64,000 bases of DNA from Mesostigma viride (Eukaryota; Streptophyta; Mesostigmatophyceae; Mesostigmatales; Mesostigmataceae), in the NCBI GenBank assembly GCA_009746045.1, contig RPFO01000027.1, forward strand, positions 4,519,177-4,583,176, given 5' to 3'. Within the stretch, counting starts at the first letter, position 1; the number at the start of each line of letters is the position of its first letter. Under the pieces are notes generated by a model. That model was given only the letters and a program-made list of their open reading frames with translations, was not told the origin of the DNA and searched no databases. This document shows, one piece after another, positions 1 through 11,321 of this stretch. The position numbers and the translations under genes are program-made.

Positions 1-397
1 TGTGTAGAGTGCTGATGCGTTTGAAAGAAGCACGGATTCAAGCAAAGAAATTGATGCTTACCTTGGTTCTGAAACCATTTTTAACATGTCGAAGCTAATT
101 TCGGGTCAACATTCATGTACTCGAGCATGACCTTCAACCCTCTCTCGTTACGTGCACAGGGGTTATCAGCATGCTTTACATGTACCCGTAAAATCTGCTT
201 TATTTTTGGATGCCGCTTTGTTCCAGGTATTCCGAAAACGACAAGGGATGGTTCAACTTGAGATTGAAGGTTATCGAGCTGGGTGAGTGGTGGAATAATA
301 TTTTTCACACAAGTGCACACTGCAGAATGGAATGTATTTTGGTTCCCACGACCCCTTGCTAGGCTCTTCTTGTCTCATGCATGCATTTCAACACGTT
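1..397. other. Unassigned left flank
   Basis: No coding region, RNA gene or clear repeat could be supported here. Short open frames exist on the minus strand but have no recognisable motif, no conserved copy elsewhere in the window and no splice context. The block ends where the DIRS-type repeat begins. Confidence 0.5.
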
Positions 398-990
398 TTA
401 CTGATAGTCATTGGTTGAATCTATCTGCCAAGAAAGTGAAGAGAACTGGTATATGAGACAGCCACACAACAGACTTGTGGTTCTCTGAACATCGTTTCTT
501 TTTAGTGAGCTGGAAGGGTAGTAGCCGCTATAGCTAGGATATAGGGTTCGCATGACATACCTTTTGAGGCCGGTGCGGCCTGATCCGGAGCGGCAGTGGC
601 AGTGATTTGGCCAGTTTCCTGGCCAGGTGGCATGAGCTATCGTGTGATGCAACCTTGCCACTGTCTAGGGTCCTTTGTTAACGGCGTAGTGATTACCTAG
701 ATCTACGAATTTCTTCTCCCGCGATATGTGACATAAGAGGCCCGGCAAACTTAGGTAAGCTGCCGGCAATCAGAACGCCATTTTGTGTCATTTGTTCAGA
801 CGCAAAATTTGCGTGGCGAAAACACGCCGTCCAGACCAAGGCCGCTTGACACAGGAAAAAGACAAAAGCAAACCGGCCTAGCTAACGTCAGCCTCTTTTC
901 TTTCACAAGGGCGGCGAGAGCAGGCCAGGGGAAACGAACCTCTGGTTTGACAAACCTTCACTGTCGGAGCCATTTCGTGCCCTGAGCAAC
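398..990 (+). repeat. DIRS-type terminal/leader repeat, copy 1
   Basis: The segment recurs at about 35,640-36,150 (+), 52,950-53,398 (+) and, reversed, 14,998-15,430. Shared landmarks in order are GTTCTCTGAACAT, CCGCTATAGCTAGGATATAGG, a GAGGCCGGTG block, a TTGGCCA block, and CACAAGGGCGGCGA near the 3' end. It sits directly upstream of a Gag-like frame (992) and so behaves as the leader or terminal repeat of the DIRS-like element that follows. The role is inferred from position and repetition; termini were not resolved base by base. Confidence 0.65.
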
Positions 991-991
991 A

Positions 992-1576
992 ATGGCAAAG
1001 GGGCGCAAGGCATCAAGGCAGGCTGCGCGCAAGGAGGACGGGGCACCCACGCCGCGGGCTGCTGCCGCCAGTCACGCGCCAGTTGCCTTCAGCGCCAAAA
1101 AGAAGCAGCTCGCCACTCCGCTCGCCAAGTGCACCAGCCACGCAGAGGCCGTGGGTGCAGTCGAGCTGGTCTTCGGTACCGAGGACTGGGTGATGGACGC
1201 CAACTTGTGGAGCTTGAGCCAGCTGAGGTCTGTCGTGCGGTTGCTGTCCGATCGCGTCGACTTTGCCGATGTGTTGGACGCATGTGACCCAAACGAAGTG
1301 TTGGTGGCGAAACTGCAGGCCATGACAGATCTCGCGGCGGACCGGACGAGGAGGCGCTGCTAGCCATGACACCTGCGCAACGAAAAATCGCCACGTCAAA
1401 AAGCAAGGCCGAAAATTTCTGCAGCTGGGGGAGGCTATTGCAGAGCCGGATCCTCCAGCCTCAACGGGTGCGGTGGGAACAGGGGGTGTTCCCCTCCGGC
1501 GGGTGGGAGCAGAGGGGCGGGGCATGGTGGGGCTGGCGATGGGGAGGCGGATGGCGCCCCTGGGGCGCCCCACCAC
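992..1576 (+). pseudogene. Gag-like ORF1 of DIRS-like retrotransposon (frameshifted)
   Basis: A basic N-terminus (MAKGRKASRQAARKEDG) is followed by a region with VFGTEDWVMDANLWS and SVVRLLSDRVDFADVLDA. The frame stops at 1363 and resumes in another frame at about 1366 with TPAQRKIATSKSKAENF. A diverged copy at 36,152-37,198 has the same order of motifs (VFGTENWV, VQLLADHVDVADVLDARDP, TPAQRKMAKLKDKAK), which shows this is one broken protein. Its position just after the terminal repeat and before the RNase H/recombinase region fits the structural (Gag-like) protein of a DIRS element. No zinc knuckle is visible. The function is inferred from position only. Confidence 0.55.
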
Positions 1577-1786
1577 GAGGCGGACCTAGATAGATGCACC
1601 GTAAAATGGTATGGATGCTGAGCCCAGTAGAGCGGATCTTGCGGAAGTCGATGCGGATCTCGCGGGGGTGTAGCGTGGAGGAGTTCGCACGGTGTGTGTG
1701 GAGAGGGGGATTTTGGGTGGATTTTTTGAGGAGCGGTCGCCTGTGGTGAACGGTACTTTTGGGGTCGGAAAGCCCGACGGCCGTAT

Positions 1787-3072
1787 ATGGCTGATTGTGG
1801 ACAACCGTCGTGGCAACATGCTACTACCAGATCCTATGCCCGCTTTTTACCACACCTTGGCATGATTTGTGATTTGCCCACGCGCGCCGGGGAGGATGTT
1901 TTTTGGGGGTGTATCAGATTTGGTTCCTATTACAACAGACTCCGCCTGCCCACTTGGATGCAGCGGTACTGTGCCTGGATGCCGGTGAGGTCGGATCTCA
2001 CTGTGGGCCTTAGTGGGCCGCGTCGGAAGGTATGCCCATGTATGCTGTACTGGCGAATGGGGAACAAGCTGGCCGTTGCTGAGGCCCAGTGCGTGCACCA
2101 GTTCGTGCTGTACCACTGTGGCCCCAAGGCCCCGTTGAAGGCTAGCCGTGGCATGAGCATCGACATGTCAGCGCTGATTTTGGTTGCGGATGCTGATGAG
2201 GCAGGGCAGACCACCAGGCTCCGGCTGGAGGAAAACGGGCTGCCACCTCCCCCTTGCTTCGAATCTCTGCAGGATCTGGAAGGTATGCATGCCGTTACGA
2301 TCGCTGACATCCAATTCACCTACACCTACTACCGCGAACTGAGTCCTGTGCTTGGGAAGTGGGTGACGATGCATCTGCTTTGCCGTCCCATGCTCTCGGT
2401 GTGGGCTGAGACGTATCGGCTGCAAGCAGCCACGAACGCCTCCCTGCCTGGGCGCCGCTGGCGGGTCCCTGTGGGGGCCCGCTGGGAGCTGCAGTCGGCG
2501 ATTGACCTGGCCCCCTTTTTGAAGGCTGCCAGGGCCCGGCCACTTGCTGACCGGGTCATCGCTAGTGACGCTAGCAGCTCCGGCGGTGGGGTGGTCTACA
2601 GGGACCTGCCTGGGGCCTATTGCGCCCGGCTGGCAACCCGGCGCGAGGCGCGGGGGTGGCGGACGACAGCCTTAACGTCAGGGGAGGACTGGGACCTGGA
2701 GCGCATGGAGGAGGAGGACTACAGCCTGCTAGGCGGTGGCCACTGGCATACGGCACCGTCCTACAGGTGGCGGGGGCAGCCTAACCACATCAACGTCCAG
2801 GAGGCGATTGCTGCGACGCAGGGGGTCGAGTGGCCGTGCCGGACCAAGGCATGTCCAGGTAAGCGGGTCGTCCGGCTCGTGGACTCTAGTGGGGGCGTTT
2901 GTCAGAGGGCGTTCGTCTTTCTACCGCCTCAACCAGCTGGTTCGGCGCTACTGCGCCCTGTCAAGTGCTGGCTGGAGACATGCACAGCCACTGGGTCTGG
3001 GTGGCTACCAACCACAACCCAGCTGACCAGGCCAGTCGGCGTGGCGCTTGGATTCCTGACTTGACCCGGTTC
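1787..3072 (+). pseudogene. DIRS-like pol region with RNase H domain (frameshifted)
   Basis: The long frame from 1787 carries an RNase H-like core: VIASDASSSGGGVV (first Asp), HINVQEAIAA (Glu) and VVRLVDSSGG (second Asp). A shift near 2,890 moves the domain end into another frame, where HWVWVATNHNPADQASR matches the usual RNase H C-terminal signature of DIRS and Ty3 elements. Upstream lies ELQSAIDLAPFLKAARA, conserved in the reverse-strand copy near 7.1 kb. I could not find a YxDD reverse transcriptase palm motif, so the RT proper is missing or decayed between 1.6 and 2.4 kb. In life the domain would degrade the RNA strand during reverse transcription. The gene is broken. Confidence 0.7.
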
Positions 3073-3099
3073 GGTGACGTGCATCCCAACCCTGGGCCT
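3073..3099 (+). other. 2A-like ribosome-skipping peptide between RNase H and recombinase
   Basis: The codons read GDVHPNPGP in the same frame as the RNase H end and the start of the recombinase N-terminal domain. The 2A consensus is D(V/I)ExNPGP, with cleavage between the last G and P; here His replaces Glu, a variant reported in retrotransposon 2A-like sequences. The reverse-strand copy keeps GDVNPNPGI at the same place. This supports translation of RNase H and recombinase as separate products from one frame. Confidence 0.6.
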
Positions 3100-4115
3100 G
3101 AGGCGGCGCGACGCCCTCGGGACTTGGCACTTTTGGAGGGCACAGTGAACCCTGTGTCTACCTTGCCAGCCTACCGGTGCGCGGTGGCTGTCTACGTGGC
3201 GTGGGCGCCACATGGCCCCGTCAACCCAGCTGACGCAGAAGCCATTTTCTGTGAGTGGATTTCTGCTGTCTACCATGCCAGAGGTGGGCGGGGGCGTACC
3301 TTATGCCAGCACGCCAAGGCCTGTCTGCACCTGTACTACCCCAAAATTGTTCGGACTTGGGTACCGGCGGACCGCCCTGCTTGCAGGATGGCTGCGGCTT
3401 GCTCCGGCTGTCAGCCCTACGCCTATGCCCTGGCGCCTCTGCTATTTTACTTCCCTGTTGCTAATTTTACAGCGACAGATGCCTTTTGAGTGCCTTGATT
3501 ACTGTTGCTTTCCAGCAGAATTCACGCAGTAGCGAGGCGCTAGGGTTGCGGGTTCAGGATGCGGCTCATCCTGGCCACCCCCTTCTCGAGCGAGGGCCCA
3601 CGGTCGGTGCCCTTGTGCTGCGCAACCCCAAAACTGCGCAGGGGGCAGCCCAGCACATCCTCGTCCAGGACCCACTTTCTTTGTGGCTCCTGCGGCGCAT
3701 GACGGCGGGCCAGCCCCCGGATGCACTTCTTTTTCGTGGCTTAATGTACAGCCAGGCTAGGCAGCAGTGGGAGGCTGTGCAGGCTCGCATGAGCATCCCG
3801 GGGATGTTTTCTTTTCACTGCCTCCGCTTTGGGGGGGCCACGCACGACGCCATCGCTTGCGACTCGCCGGAGGCCATTCAGCTGCGCGGCCGTTGGGCTT
3901 CGGCCCTCTCGGTCACGCGCTACATTGGCCTCCACCGCAGCCTCCTGGGGCGGGACATCCCGACCGCCCTCTGGGCTCAGGCCCGGAGTTTTGACCCAGC
4001 GGCTTTTCGGTGCCACTTCGGTGTTTTGACATCTTCCAGCTTCTATCTCTCGTCTTTTAGCTATCAGCTGATCTCACCCCTGCGTGGGCGGTTAGGGGGG
4101 ACATGGTTTAACTAA
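3100..4115 (+). pseudogene. Tyrosine recombinase of DIRS-like element
   Basis: The N-terminal core-binding part (FCEWISAVYHARGGRG, CLHLYYPKIVRTW) runs in one frame to about 3,480. The catalytic part continues in another frame from 3,486. It shows the first catalytic Arg region (SSEALGLRVQD), the HxxR box as HCLRFGGATH, a GRW motif, and the nucleophile region VTRYIGLHRSLL with the catalytic Tyr. These are the hallmarks of the YR superfamily used by DIRS elements to integrate circular cDNA instead of a DDE integrase. The frameshift near 3,480 probably inactivates this copy. The stop at 4,113 is followed by an inverted tail shared with the reverse-strand copy. Confidence 0.72.
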
Positions 4116-4120
4116 CCCAA

Positions 4121-5590
4121 GGGTGAACCTGGGTTGGGACAAAGTACCCCCATAGCCAGGTAGTGAAGTTTTCTTTCTTGCATGTCATATGTATTTTCAG
4201 CTGTTAGCCATGTAAGGAGATGTGGGTAGAGCATGCAGGGGCACAGCTTCTGGGGGCTGGCCCTGGAAATTCACGTCGTGTGCTCACCCTAGCATAAAGA
4301 TGGCCGCGTCGCCATCTGGTAGACAAGTCTGTGTTATTCCACTGTATAGAGCTAGCACGCATATTGTCATAAACTTGATGTTTTGTGGTTATGCATGCAA
4401 AGCAAAGCAAGGCCAAAAAGGGATTGTCCATTTTCGCATCAACAATGTATTGTGCTGGGAGGGTGTAGATAAAGTGTCATCACTAGTGCCGACTGCCAGC
4501 ACCGTATACAACCAGATGCGCCATATTATAACAACAGGGCGGAGCTCACAGCTAGCCTTTGGCGTAACTCACACTTTATGCCTAATGAAGTTGGCACCCA
4601 ACACCTCACAATATATCTGCATGGAGCAGTATCCTTGCTACATTTTGAAGGCACTCATAGTAAGTGTTATTTAAATTCCAGGCTGCTGTTCATGGGGGCA
4701 CTAACTAACGCAGAAAGAGGCTGTACCATATCCCAGAATGGTCTGGCCCCTGCTCATACGGTCTTGGCTAGCTGGTGTTCCTGTAGTCACTCTGGAAGGA
4801 AGTTCTCATCGTCATTCAATCCGTAAGGATGCATTTCACTGATCTATATACCTACTCTTCCTTTTCCCATGCGCTTGGTCTGCAGCGGATCCTTCTCTGC
4901 CAACGGCACCAGTGGCTCCACCAGCGGCTCCACGTGGTAAGTTTTGGCATGTGTCTCCTTACATGTGCGCATGCTAGCGAGGGCATGTGTCCTGTTTCTG
5001 TGTCCTTGCATGGTCCGTTTGTGCTGACTGCTTCTGCTTACATACAGTGCGTGCATGTTGTTCAGTCGCCATGCATATGGGACTCGCTGCACATAGTGGG
5101 ACTCGCTGGAGAGAGTTCCTTCATTGATCTATAATGATAAGGAAGAGGGCTGCGATAGCTAGTTAAATATAGACTGGTTTTTTGATCATCTTGAAGTCCC
5201 TATGGGGTTTAGTTTAGTGACAGACAGATGTGGCCAGGAAACGTTGTGGCCAGGCTTCTGGTTGAAGTGTATTATTTGAGGTCCATCGCTGGCATTGCCT
5301 TGCTTTGCATGCATCACCAAAGACATTTTGTTTATTACTTTATGTGTGCTGGCTCTGTACGGGGGAATAACACAGACTTGTCTGCCAGATGAACCCCAGG
5401 GCCATGTGTATGCTAGGGTGAGCACACTGTGTGAATCAGCAGGACCAGCCCACAGCAGCTGTGCCCCTGCTCTACCCACATCTCCTTACATGGCTTTTAG
5501 CTGAAAATTTTGTACGACATGCGCAAGAAACACTGCACTTGAGCTATGGGGGTACTCTGTCCCATCGGAAATTCACCCTCGGGATAGAGC
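4121..5590. repeat. Inverted repeat: 3' tails of two DIRS-like copies, tail to tail
   Basis: About 4,121-4,420 matches the reverse complement of about 5,270-5,590. Shared landmarks are the ..AAGGGTGAA.. start, GCTATGGGGGTACT, the AGGAGATGTGGGTAGAGC block, AGACAAGTCTGTGTTATTCC and the GCATGCAAAGCAA block. The left arm follows the plus-strand recombinase stop and the right arm precedes the minus-strand recombinase remnant, so they are the 3' non-coding tails of two oppositely oriented elements. The spacer 4,421-5,269 is unrelated to DIRS and holds the proline-rich exon listed below. Confidence 0.6.
4886..4936 (+). other. Proline-rich micro-exon (orphan)
   Basis: A GCGCTTGGTCTGCAG acceptor precedes 51 nt that, read with an incoming G, encode ADPSLPTAPVAPPAAPR, followed by GTAAG. 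The acceptor tract and the start of the following intron (TTTTGGCATGTG, then CCTGTTTCTGTGTCCTTGCATG) closely resemble those of the exons at 26,227 and 26,595 in the large mosaic gene. The exon is phase 1-1 and its length is a multiple of three. It is probably a displaced or neighbouring module of that gene family, stranded between two retrotransposon tails. Confidence 0.45.
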
Positions 5591-7353
5591 CGTTTCCCCC
5601 CTGACCACCCACACAGGGGTGGGGTCAGTTGATTGCTGAGGACAAGAGATACGAACCGTAAAGGAGAAATAAAAACACAACGCCACCGAAGTTCGCGTCA
5701 TTGAACAGCCCACAGCGCAGGGGGGCCTCAGCCCACAGCGCAGAGGGGACGTCACGCCCCACCGGGGCACGCTGGAGGCTGGTGTACCGTGTGACTAAGA
5801 GGGCGGATGCCCACTGGCCGCGTTTTTAAAAGTTACTCCGGCGAGCGCCTGCATTGGCGTCAGGTGTGGCCCCCCCATGCCGGAGGCTAGGGAAGGAAAA
5901 CCCATGCGGGCCTGCACGGCCTCCCACTGCTGGCGAGCGTGACTGTACGTCAGGCGCTGAAAAATAAAGGCATCAGGGGGTTGCCCGGCAGTGAGTCGCT
6001 GCAGGAGCCCTGACGCTATGTGTCCCAGACAAAGATGTGCTGGGCCGCCCCTTGCGCCATCTTCAGATTTGCGGAGCACCAAGGCTCCGACATCAGTCCG
6101 CGGCTCGAGCAAAGGTTGGCCTCGATTTGTCACGTCCAAAAGCCGGAGCTCAAATGCCTCGTCAATGCGTAAATACTACTGGAAAGCAGCAAGAACTAGC
6201 AAGAACTAACACACTCAAGTGAACCTGTCGACGTGAAATCAGCAGCAGGGCAGTGAGATAGCAAAGGCACAGGGCTTAGGCGGGGGGCTGACAGTCATTG
6301 CCACCCCGCGAGCATGCTGCCCGCCATCACCCAGTTTCGGATAATGTCCGGGTAGTACAGGTGCAGGCAGGACTTGGCGAGCTGGCACAACATGTGCGCA
6401 CGCCCGCCACAGGAATGGTAGACAGCAGAAAGCCATTCACAGATAATGGACTCTGGGTCAGCTGGGTCGGCAGGCCCAGGCGGAGCCCAGGTCACAAAGG
6501 CGGCCACCGCATGCCAGTAGGCAGGCAGGGCCGAACAGGGTTCACCGTGCCCTCTAGTAACTCAAGACCTTGTCAAGCGGTCCATGGGCCGATCTAGGCA
6601 ATCCCCGGGTTTGGGTTAACATCACCGCACTGAGACAAGTCCGGTACTCAAGCCCTCCGCCGACTTGCCAAGTCGGCAGGGTTGCAGGTAGTAGAGACCC
6701 AGATCCAGCGGCTGTGCGTGTCACCGGCCAAGAACAGGGCACAGAAACTTCGGACCATCTGGTTCAGCTAGGTGGTAAGATGACAGTCCCTGGCAAACGC
6801 CCCCACCACAGCACTAGAGTCCACGAGTCAAATGGCACGTTTGACCCAAGACGCCCTCGTCCGGCACTACCACTCGACCATCTCTCACTCGACCCCGTCG
6901 CAGCAATCGCTTGCATGGTGCATTTTGCCTGTCCACGTCGTGGGTAAGACGTCCATGGGTAGGACAGAGCCGTACGCCAGTAGGCACTGCTCAGCACGCT
7001 GAAATCCAACTCCTCCATGCGTTCCAGGCCACAGTCCTCCCCAGATGTGATTGCGGTGGGGTGCCACCCTCTCGCCTCACACCCAGTGGCCAGGTGGCTG
7101 CAGACAGCCTCAGGGACATCCCTGTATACCACGCCAACCCCAGAGCTGCCGGCGTCACAGCGATGCAGCTAGACAGGGGCCAGGCCCTGACGGCCTTTAG
7201 AAAAGGCGCCAGGTCGATTGCTACTTGTAGTTCAGCCCGGGCCTTCGCATGAAGACGCCAGCGACTCCCAGGGAGGGAGGTCTGCATAGCCGCAAGTACC
7301 CGGTGGGTCTCCGACCGAATCGACAACATGGAACGGCGCGGCAATAATTGCAT
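5573..7353 (-). pseudogene. DIRS-like copy 2: RNase H and tyrosine recombinase remnant
   Basis: Read on the minus strand from 7,353: LQVAIDLAPFLKAVRAWPL, then a degraded RNase H with WVSTTCNPADLASRR near 6,680, then GDVNPNPGI at 6,626-6,600, then the recombinase N-terminal domain (ICEWLSAVYHSCGGRAHML at about 6,450, LHLYYPDIIRNW) and part of the catalytic domain (GALVLRKSEDGARGG, SHARQQWEAVQARM, about 6,080-5,890). The HxxR and Tyr regions are missing or scrambled, so it is dead. It shares domain order with the plus-strand copy but is clearly diverged, which makes shared motifs informative. Confidence 0.68.
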
Positions 7354-9280
7354 CTACACCCACTTCCGGAGAACTGAGCTGATAGGTTGATACGTGGTCC
7401 AATAAGCAAGAAGTAGCGGCGATAGCAGAGACCACGCACTCCGGTACGGGCACCACCGACTGTTGTTATTAACGCGGGCGTTCCGATGATGCAACCGTAC
7501 ACATCGCCGCCCAATACCCTAGTTGTAACGGAGTATTTTCGGCGCTAGCCTGGTTTCATGCTCGCCTGAATTTTCCTTGGATGACCCGGTTGTTTATAAG
7601 GATCGGTGGCTATTAATTAATGGTCCGAAAAAATTAATTGTAGGTTTTATACGACTTGCTTGCAAAGATTCGTATTTGGTTGCACCGGCTGAGGTTAGCT
7701 TGGGACCTGTAGGCCGGGTCGGCTGGTGTTTAATGAATCTTTGACTGATTTGCTTTGTAGTGAGTCGTGATCAATTATTGTGTAGTGGACTCGGACCGGC
7801 CCAAGGGGTCCATGGGCGAGATTTATGTTTGTCAGTCTTGAGAACCTTGTGCGACTACCTGTACGGTTAACGCACTAGCCTGGGGGTGCGTGGCCATGTT
7901 ATTTGTAGTGGCGTTTTCAGCACTGTTCAGGCCGACGTGTGACGCATGCCGGTGTTAATTAATTTATGATTATGTCAGCTTGTGTGTCGGCGGACGATGC
8001 CTGAAGCAAGCTAGGCCGGCAATGATCCGCAATTGTTTCTTTCCCTCCCTCCCACCCTGGAGGCTTCTTGCTTCCGCGTGCGGACTGAGAAACCTTAACC
8101 CCTAAACCGTCCTCGTGCCGATTTTCGACCACGAGTTTTACTCATGACTGGAATTCGGCATGAGTTTGTGCGCCCTGTAGAAATCTCGCGGGAAGGTTTT
8201 CGCGGGTAAAAATAGGACCGTTGGAAAGGTCTAGATTCACTCTATCCGTAGCACTCTTGAAAGACTGTATCTGACCACCGGACCAGGGTGAAAACCCTGG
8301 TCAAAGCTGACAGGGTACCCTAAACTGGTGACTCAAAATAGTCATAAGATATTTTGAGCATTATCTTGTGGGTCCCTGGGTGAAACAAGACATGGAAGTG
8401 CTTGGATGTAGTGCTTGGGTACACTTACAGTCCCCCCTGAAATACTAGGGTGAAATCCAAGGTATACGTGGTCCATCATGCATTGGTTGTGAAGTTTATA
8501 CTCGCGACCCGCGCGCAGCTGTCTCCAAGCATATGCGGCAGTGGTTATGGTGAATATTGGTGGCACACAGGTTGAAATATGCGTTAACATGCATGTTTGC
8601 CAATATTCCATGCTTACCTATCATGTCCAGGTTCAAAACTGCACTAGAATGCTTGTTCTAGCCCCCCCTAAACTGGTGACTCAAATGAGTCACCAGTTAT
8701 TTTTAGCTCCATCTGGTGGGCCCCTGGGGCAGTTACAATTTTTAGTGCTAGTATCCCATCCTAACTAGTAAATCTATCTACAAAACCAACCCCAGGGGCA
8801 ACTTATTGAGAAAAGTGGTCTATCATGCATTGTAAGTGGGTCACCGCGCACACTCACCGTACCCCCCTGAGGGGGGTGCTATTTATAGAGCAGGGGGGGC
8901 TAGTACTGGGACCACCCACTATACTCCCAGGTGGGCCCTCATATGGGGATGCTTGGTTCCCAGCATGGTCTAGAAATAATAATTAGGCTGAATGGGGGCA
9001 CCTGTGGCGTACTATGAAACTGGTGACTCACCTTAGGCACGAGTGCGAGACGGTGGAGGGGTTAAGGCCACTGTTAACTGCTGCATTTGTGGCAGGGCTC
9101 AGCTTATTGTATTAATCAAATGCTGGTCTTCTCGGGAGCTTATAGTGATCTTAATACTCTTTCACAAAGCATTCGCGGCCACGGGTCTACCTTTCTTGGG
9201 CCTCGCGACGTTCACTTCCTTCGCGGATGGACCTGCGTCCATTTTATTTTTCATAGTAAAATGGAATTACACCTGAATAT
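7354..9280. other. Non-coding stretch with short dispersed motif
   Basis: No supported gene. AAACTGGTGACTCA occurs at about 8,325, 8,670 and 9,017; the second copy is followed at once by TGAGTCACCAGTT, making a short palindrome. Several tracts of C or G (CCCCCCTGAAATACTAG, CCCCCCTGAGGGGGG) lie between. This could be a small non-autonomous repeat, but no termini are clear. Confidence 0.35.
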
Positions 9281-9350
9281 CACTTTATTAATTTATTCAT
9301 AACACTGCATTCATAATACATGAGGCACTGTGGCCTGGCAGCCCTGCTGC

Positions 9351-10200
9351 CTACTGGGCCTTGGGCTTGTTCTTGTGGATCTCCACTGACTCTTTGATCT
9401 GATCCGCGGTAAACCCCAACCCCATCATGTGGTTCAACTTCTGGATTAGCTTTGCCTTTGCATCAGTGTCCATGGCTGCCCCCTGCCCAGCTGCAGGCTT
9501 GCCCCCAGAAGCAGTGGCAGCTGCAGGCTTGCCCCCAGTAGGAGTGGCAGCTGCGGGCTTGTCCACAGAAGCAGTGGCTGCTGCGGGCTTGTCCGCGGTG
9601 GATGCTGGTCCAGCTGCATTCTGGGCCACGGTGGAGACTGGTCCAGCTGCTGGCTTGTCAACGATGGAGGATGCCCCTGCTGCTGGCTTGTCAACGACGG
9701 AGGATGGCCCAGCTGCAGTCTTCTGGGCAGGGGAGGGGAGCTTCTTGATTGGAATTTCCCTCGGCGAGGGCGGGGGTGATCTTCGTAAGCTTGACGTTAC
9801 GGCCGACAGGGGGGAATTTCCTCACCCTCTTGGAAGGAGTGGCGTGCTCCTCCTTTTTGACAACCACCTCCCACTGCATAGGCGGGGCATCCTCCCCCAC
9901 GTCGATTATCTCCTGCCCCTGGAGACTCTCTTCCTGCCGGACATCCTCGTTCCAGGCGTCTCTCGCCATCTTGGCCGTCACCTTGTTCCCACCAACAGTG
10001 CCAGGGCTCCCTCGAAAGTTCTTGAGAAAGTCCCTCATCCTTGCATCGTATTGCGTGTCTATCTTGTACAAAGGGAGCCACGTGTATGTCGTGTCTGAAA
10101 AGGTCGTCTTGACATGCAGCGCACCTGCCTCAAACTTAACGCCTACGAACTTATCAACTTTCCCATCGTCAAAGTGCTGCTGCTGAGCATGCTCCTCCTC
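9351..10200 (-). pseudogene. Family A protein, variant A' (broken N-terminus and frameshift)
   Basis: The minus-strand frame contains the conserved family A block: VDKFVGVKFEAGALHV, YTWLPLYKIDTQYDARMRDF, LKNFRGSPGTVGGNKVTAKM, PPMQWEVVVKKEEHATPSKR. A shift near 9,750 moves the rest into another frame: DKPAAATASV-type repeats and a C-terminal LNHMMGLGFTADQIKESV, ending at 9,351. The same shift exists in the copy near 17.19 kb, so it is inherited. The true N-terminus is replaced: at about 10,200 the gene is fused to the opposite-strand family B sequence. AATAAATTAATAAAG lies past the stop at 9,283-9,299, as in intact family A genes. Function unknown. Confidence 0.6.
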
Positions 10201-10309
10201 CTTCGTGCCGGGTGGACCGTCATGGCTATATCGCCGGCAAAACTGGACCCGTCGACGACGTTCTCCACTCTTTGTCGCGTATGGCCAACCATTCCGGGGT
10301 CGCGGTAAC

Positions 10310-11101
10310 ATGTCCCTCAAAAGAGAGATCGATCACAAGCCGATTTTCCCCCCCGACAGCCCCGAGTCCGGGGACGAGACCGCTCCATGGGCTGTCTTCC
10401 CTGACGCCAACTGGAAGCGCGAGCTCTGCGTCAAGTGCTTCTTCTCCAAGAAGGAGAACGTGTTCGCTGCACCGAACATTCCAAGGCCCGTGGACCCCTG
10501 CGAGTCCGACCCTCGCTACAAGATGCCACTTCAGTGGCAAGTGAGGAAGGCGGACAGGGATGCGAGGAGGAAGGCGATCCATGAGGAGGCCCGCAGGCGC
10601 CTCAAGGAAATCCAGGACGAGTCTGACGCTGAGGACGAGGCCCTCGAGCTGGAGAAGGACGAGGACGGGGACGACGAGGCCTTGTTGGACGATGCGGAGG
10701 ACCCCTGGAACGAGTTCAAGCCGGATCCTGAGGAGGAGGAGCAGGAGGAGGAGGAGGAGCAGGAGCAGCCCAAGGAGCAGCCCAAGGAGATGAAGGTCAA
10801 GGTGGAGGAGGAGGAGCCCAAGTTCCTCAGGGGCAACACCTACAGGAACGTGAAGACCACGCCTTCCAAGATGGCCCCCAAGGTCATCGAGGTGGCGGAT
10901 GATGACGACGACGACGTTGTGGAGGTCCCCAAGAGCGACTTCCTCAAGGGGAAGCGCCCTGCTGACTCCCCCCCTGCCTCTGAGGAGCCAGTCGTCAAGA
11001 AGGAGAAGGTCTCCTGCGGTGCCAACCCCTCCCTGCGCTTCCGAGCTGGCCCATCTGGCTCCAACCCCTCCATGAGGCCCTGCTCCATGAAGGGGGAGTA
11101 A
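10310..11101 (+). pseudogene. Family B zinc-ribbon acidic protein, copy B1 (first exon lost)
   Basis: The frame matches exon 2 of family B (EIDHKPIFPPDSPESGDETAPWAV.., LCVKCFFSKKENVF, then long Asp/Glu tracts, and a C-terminal RPADSPPASEEPVVKKEK and SNPSMRPCSMKG). Exon 1 with its own Cys pairs is absent; in its place is a junction with variant A' on the opposite strand. The first Cys pair of the second ribbon, CPEC in other copies, is SPES here, so this zinc site should be lost. The 3' untranslated region (GAAATAATAAAAGTTTCTTGCATGC) is shared with other B genes. Confidence 0.6.
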
Positions 11102-11321
11102 AGACAAGTCTCTAGGACTTTGTCAATCATGTTGTACATTAGCACGCCTGCTAGATAGTATGGGCCAAGGCCCGTGGGACTTTGTGTGTTTTCATGACTT
11201 TGTCCATGAATGATATTGAAATAATAAAAGTTTCTTGCATGCAAACATCCACAAACAATGTGGTTATCAAGCCTTCCATGGATATATAATTTAATTAGAA
11301 TTTGGACAAGTACTTTGGCCT

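Noticed and set aside
1787-2540. Complete reverse transcriptase in the first DIRS-like copy
   Set aside because: No YxDD or other palm motif could be found; only the part near RNase H is recognisable.
10226-11107. Long Leu-rich frames opposite family B (similar ones at 21,195-22,007 and 54,755-55,912)
   Set aside because: They are antisense to Glu-rich GAG runs, which read CTC (Leu) on the other strand. The true strand has the zinc ligands, the intron and the 3' signals.
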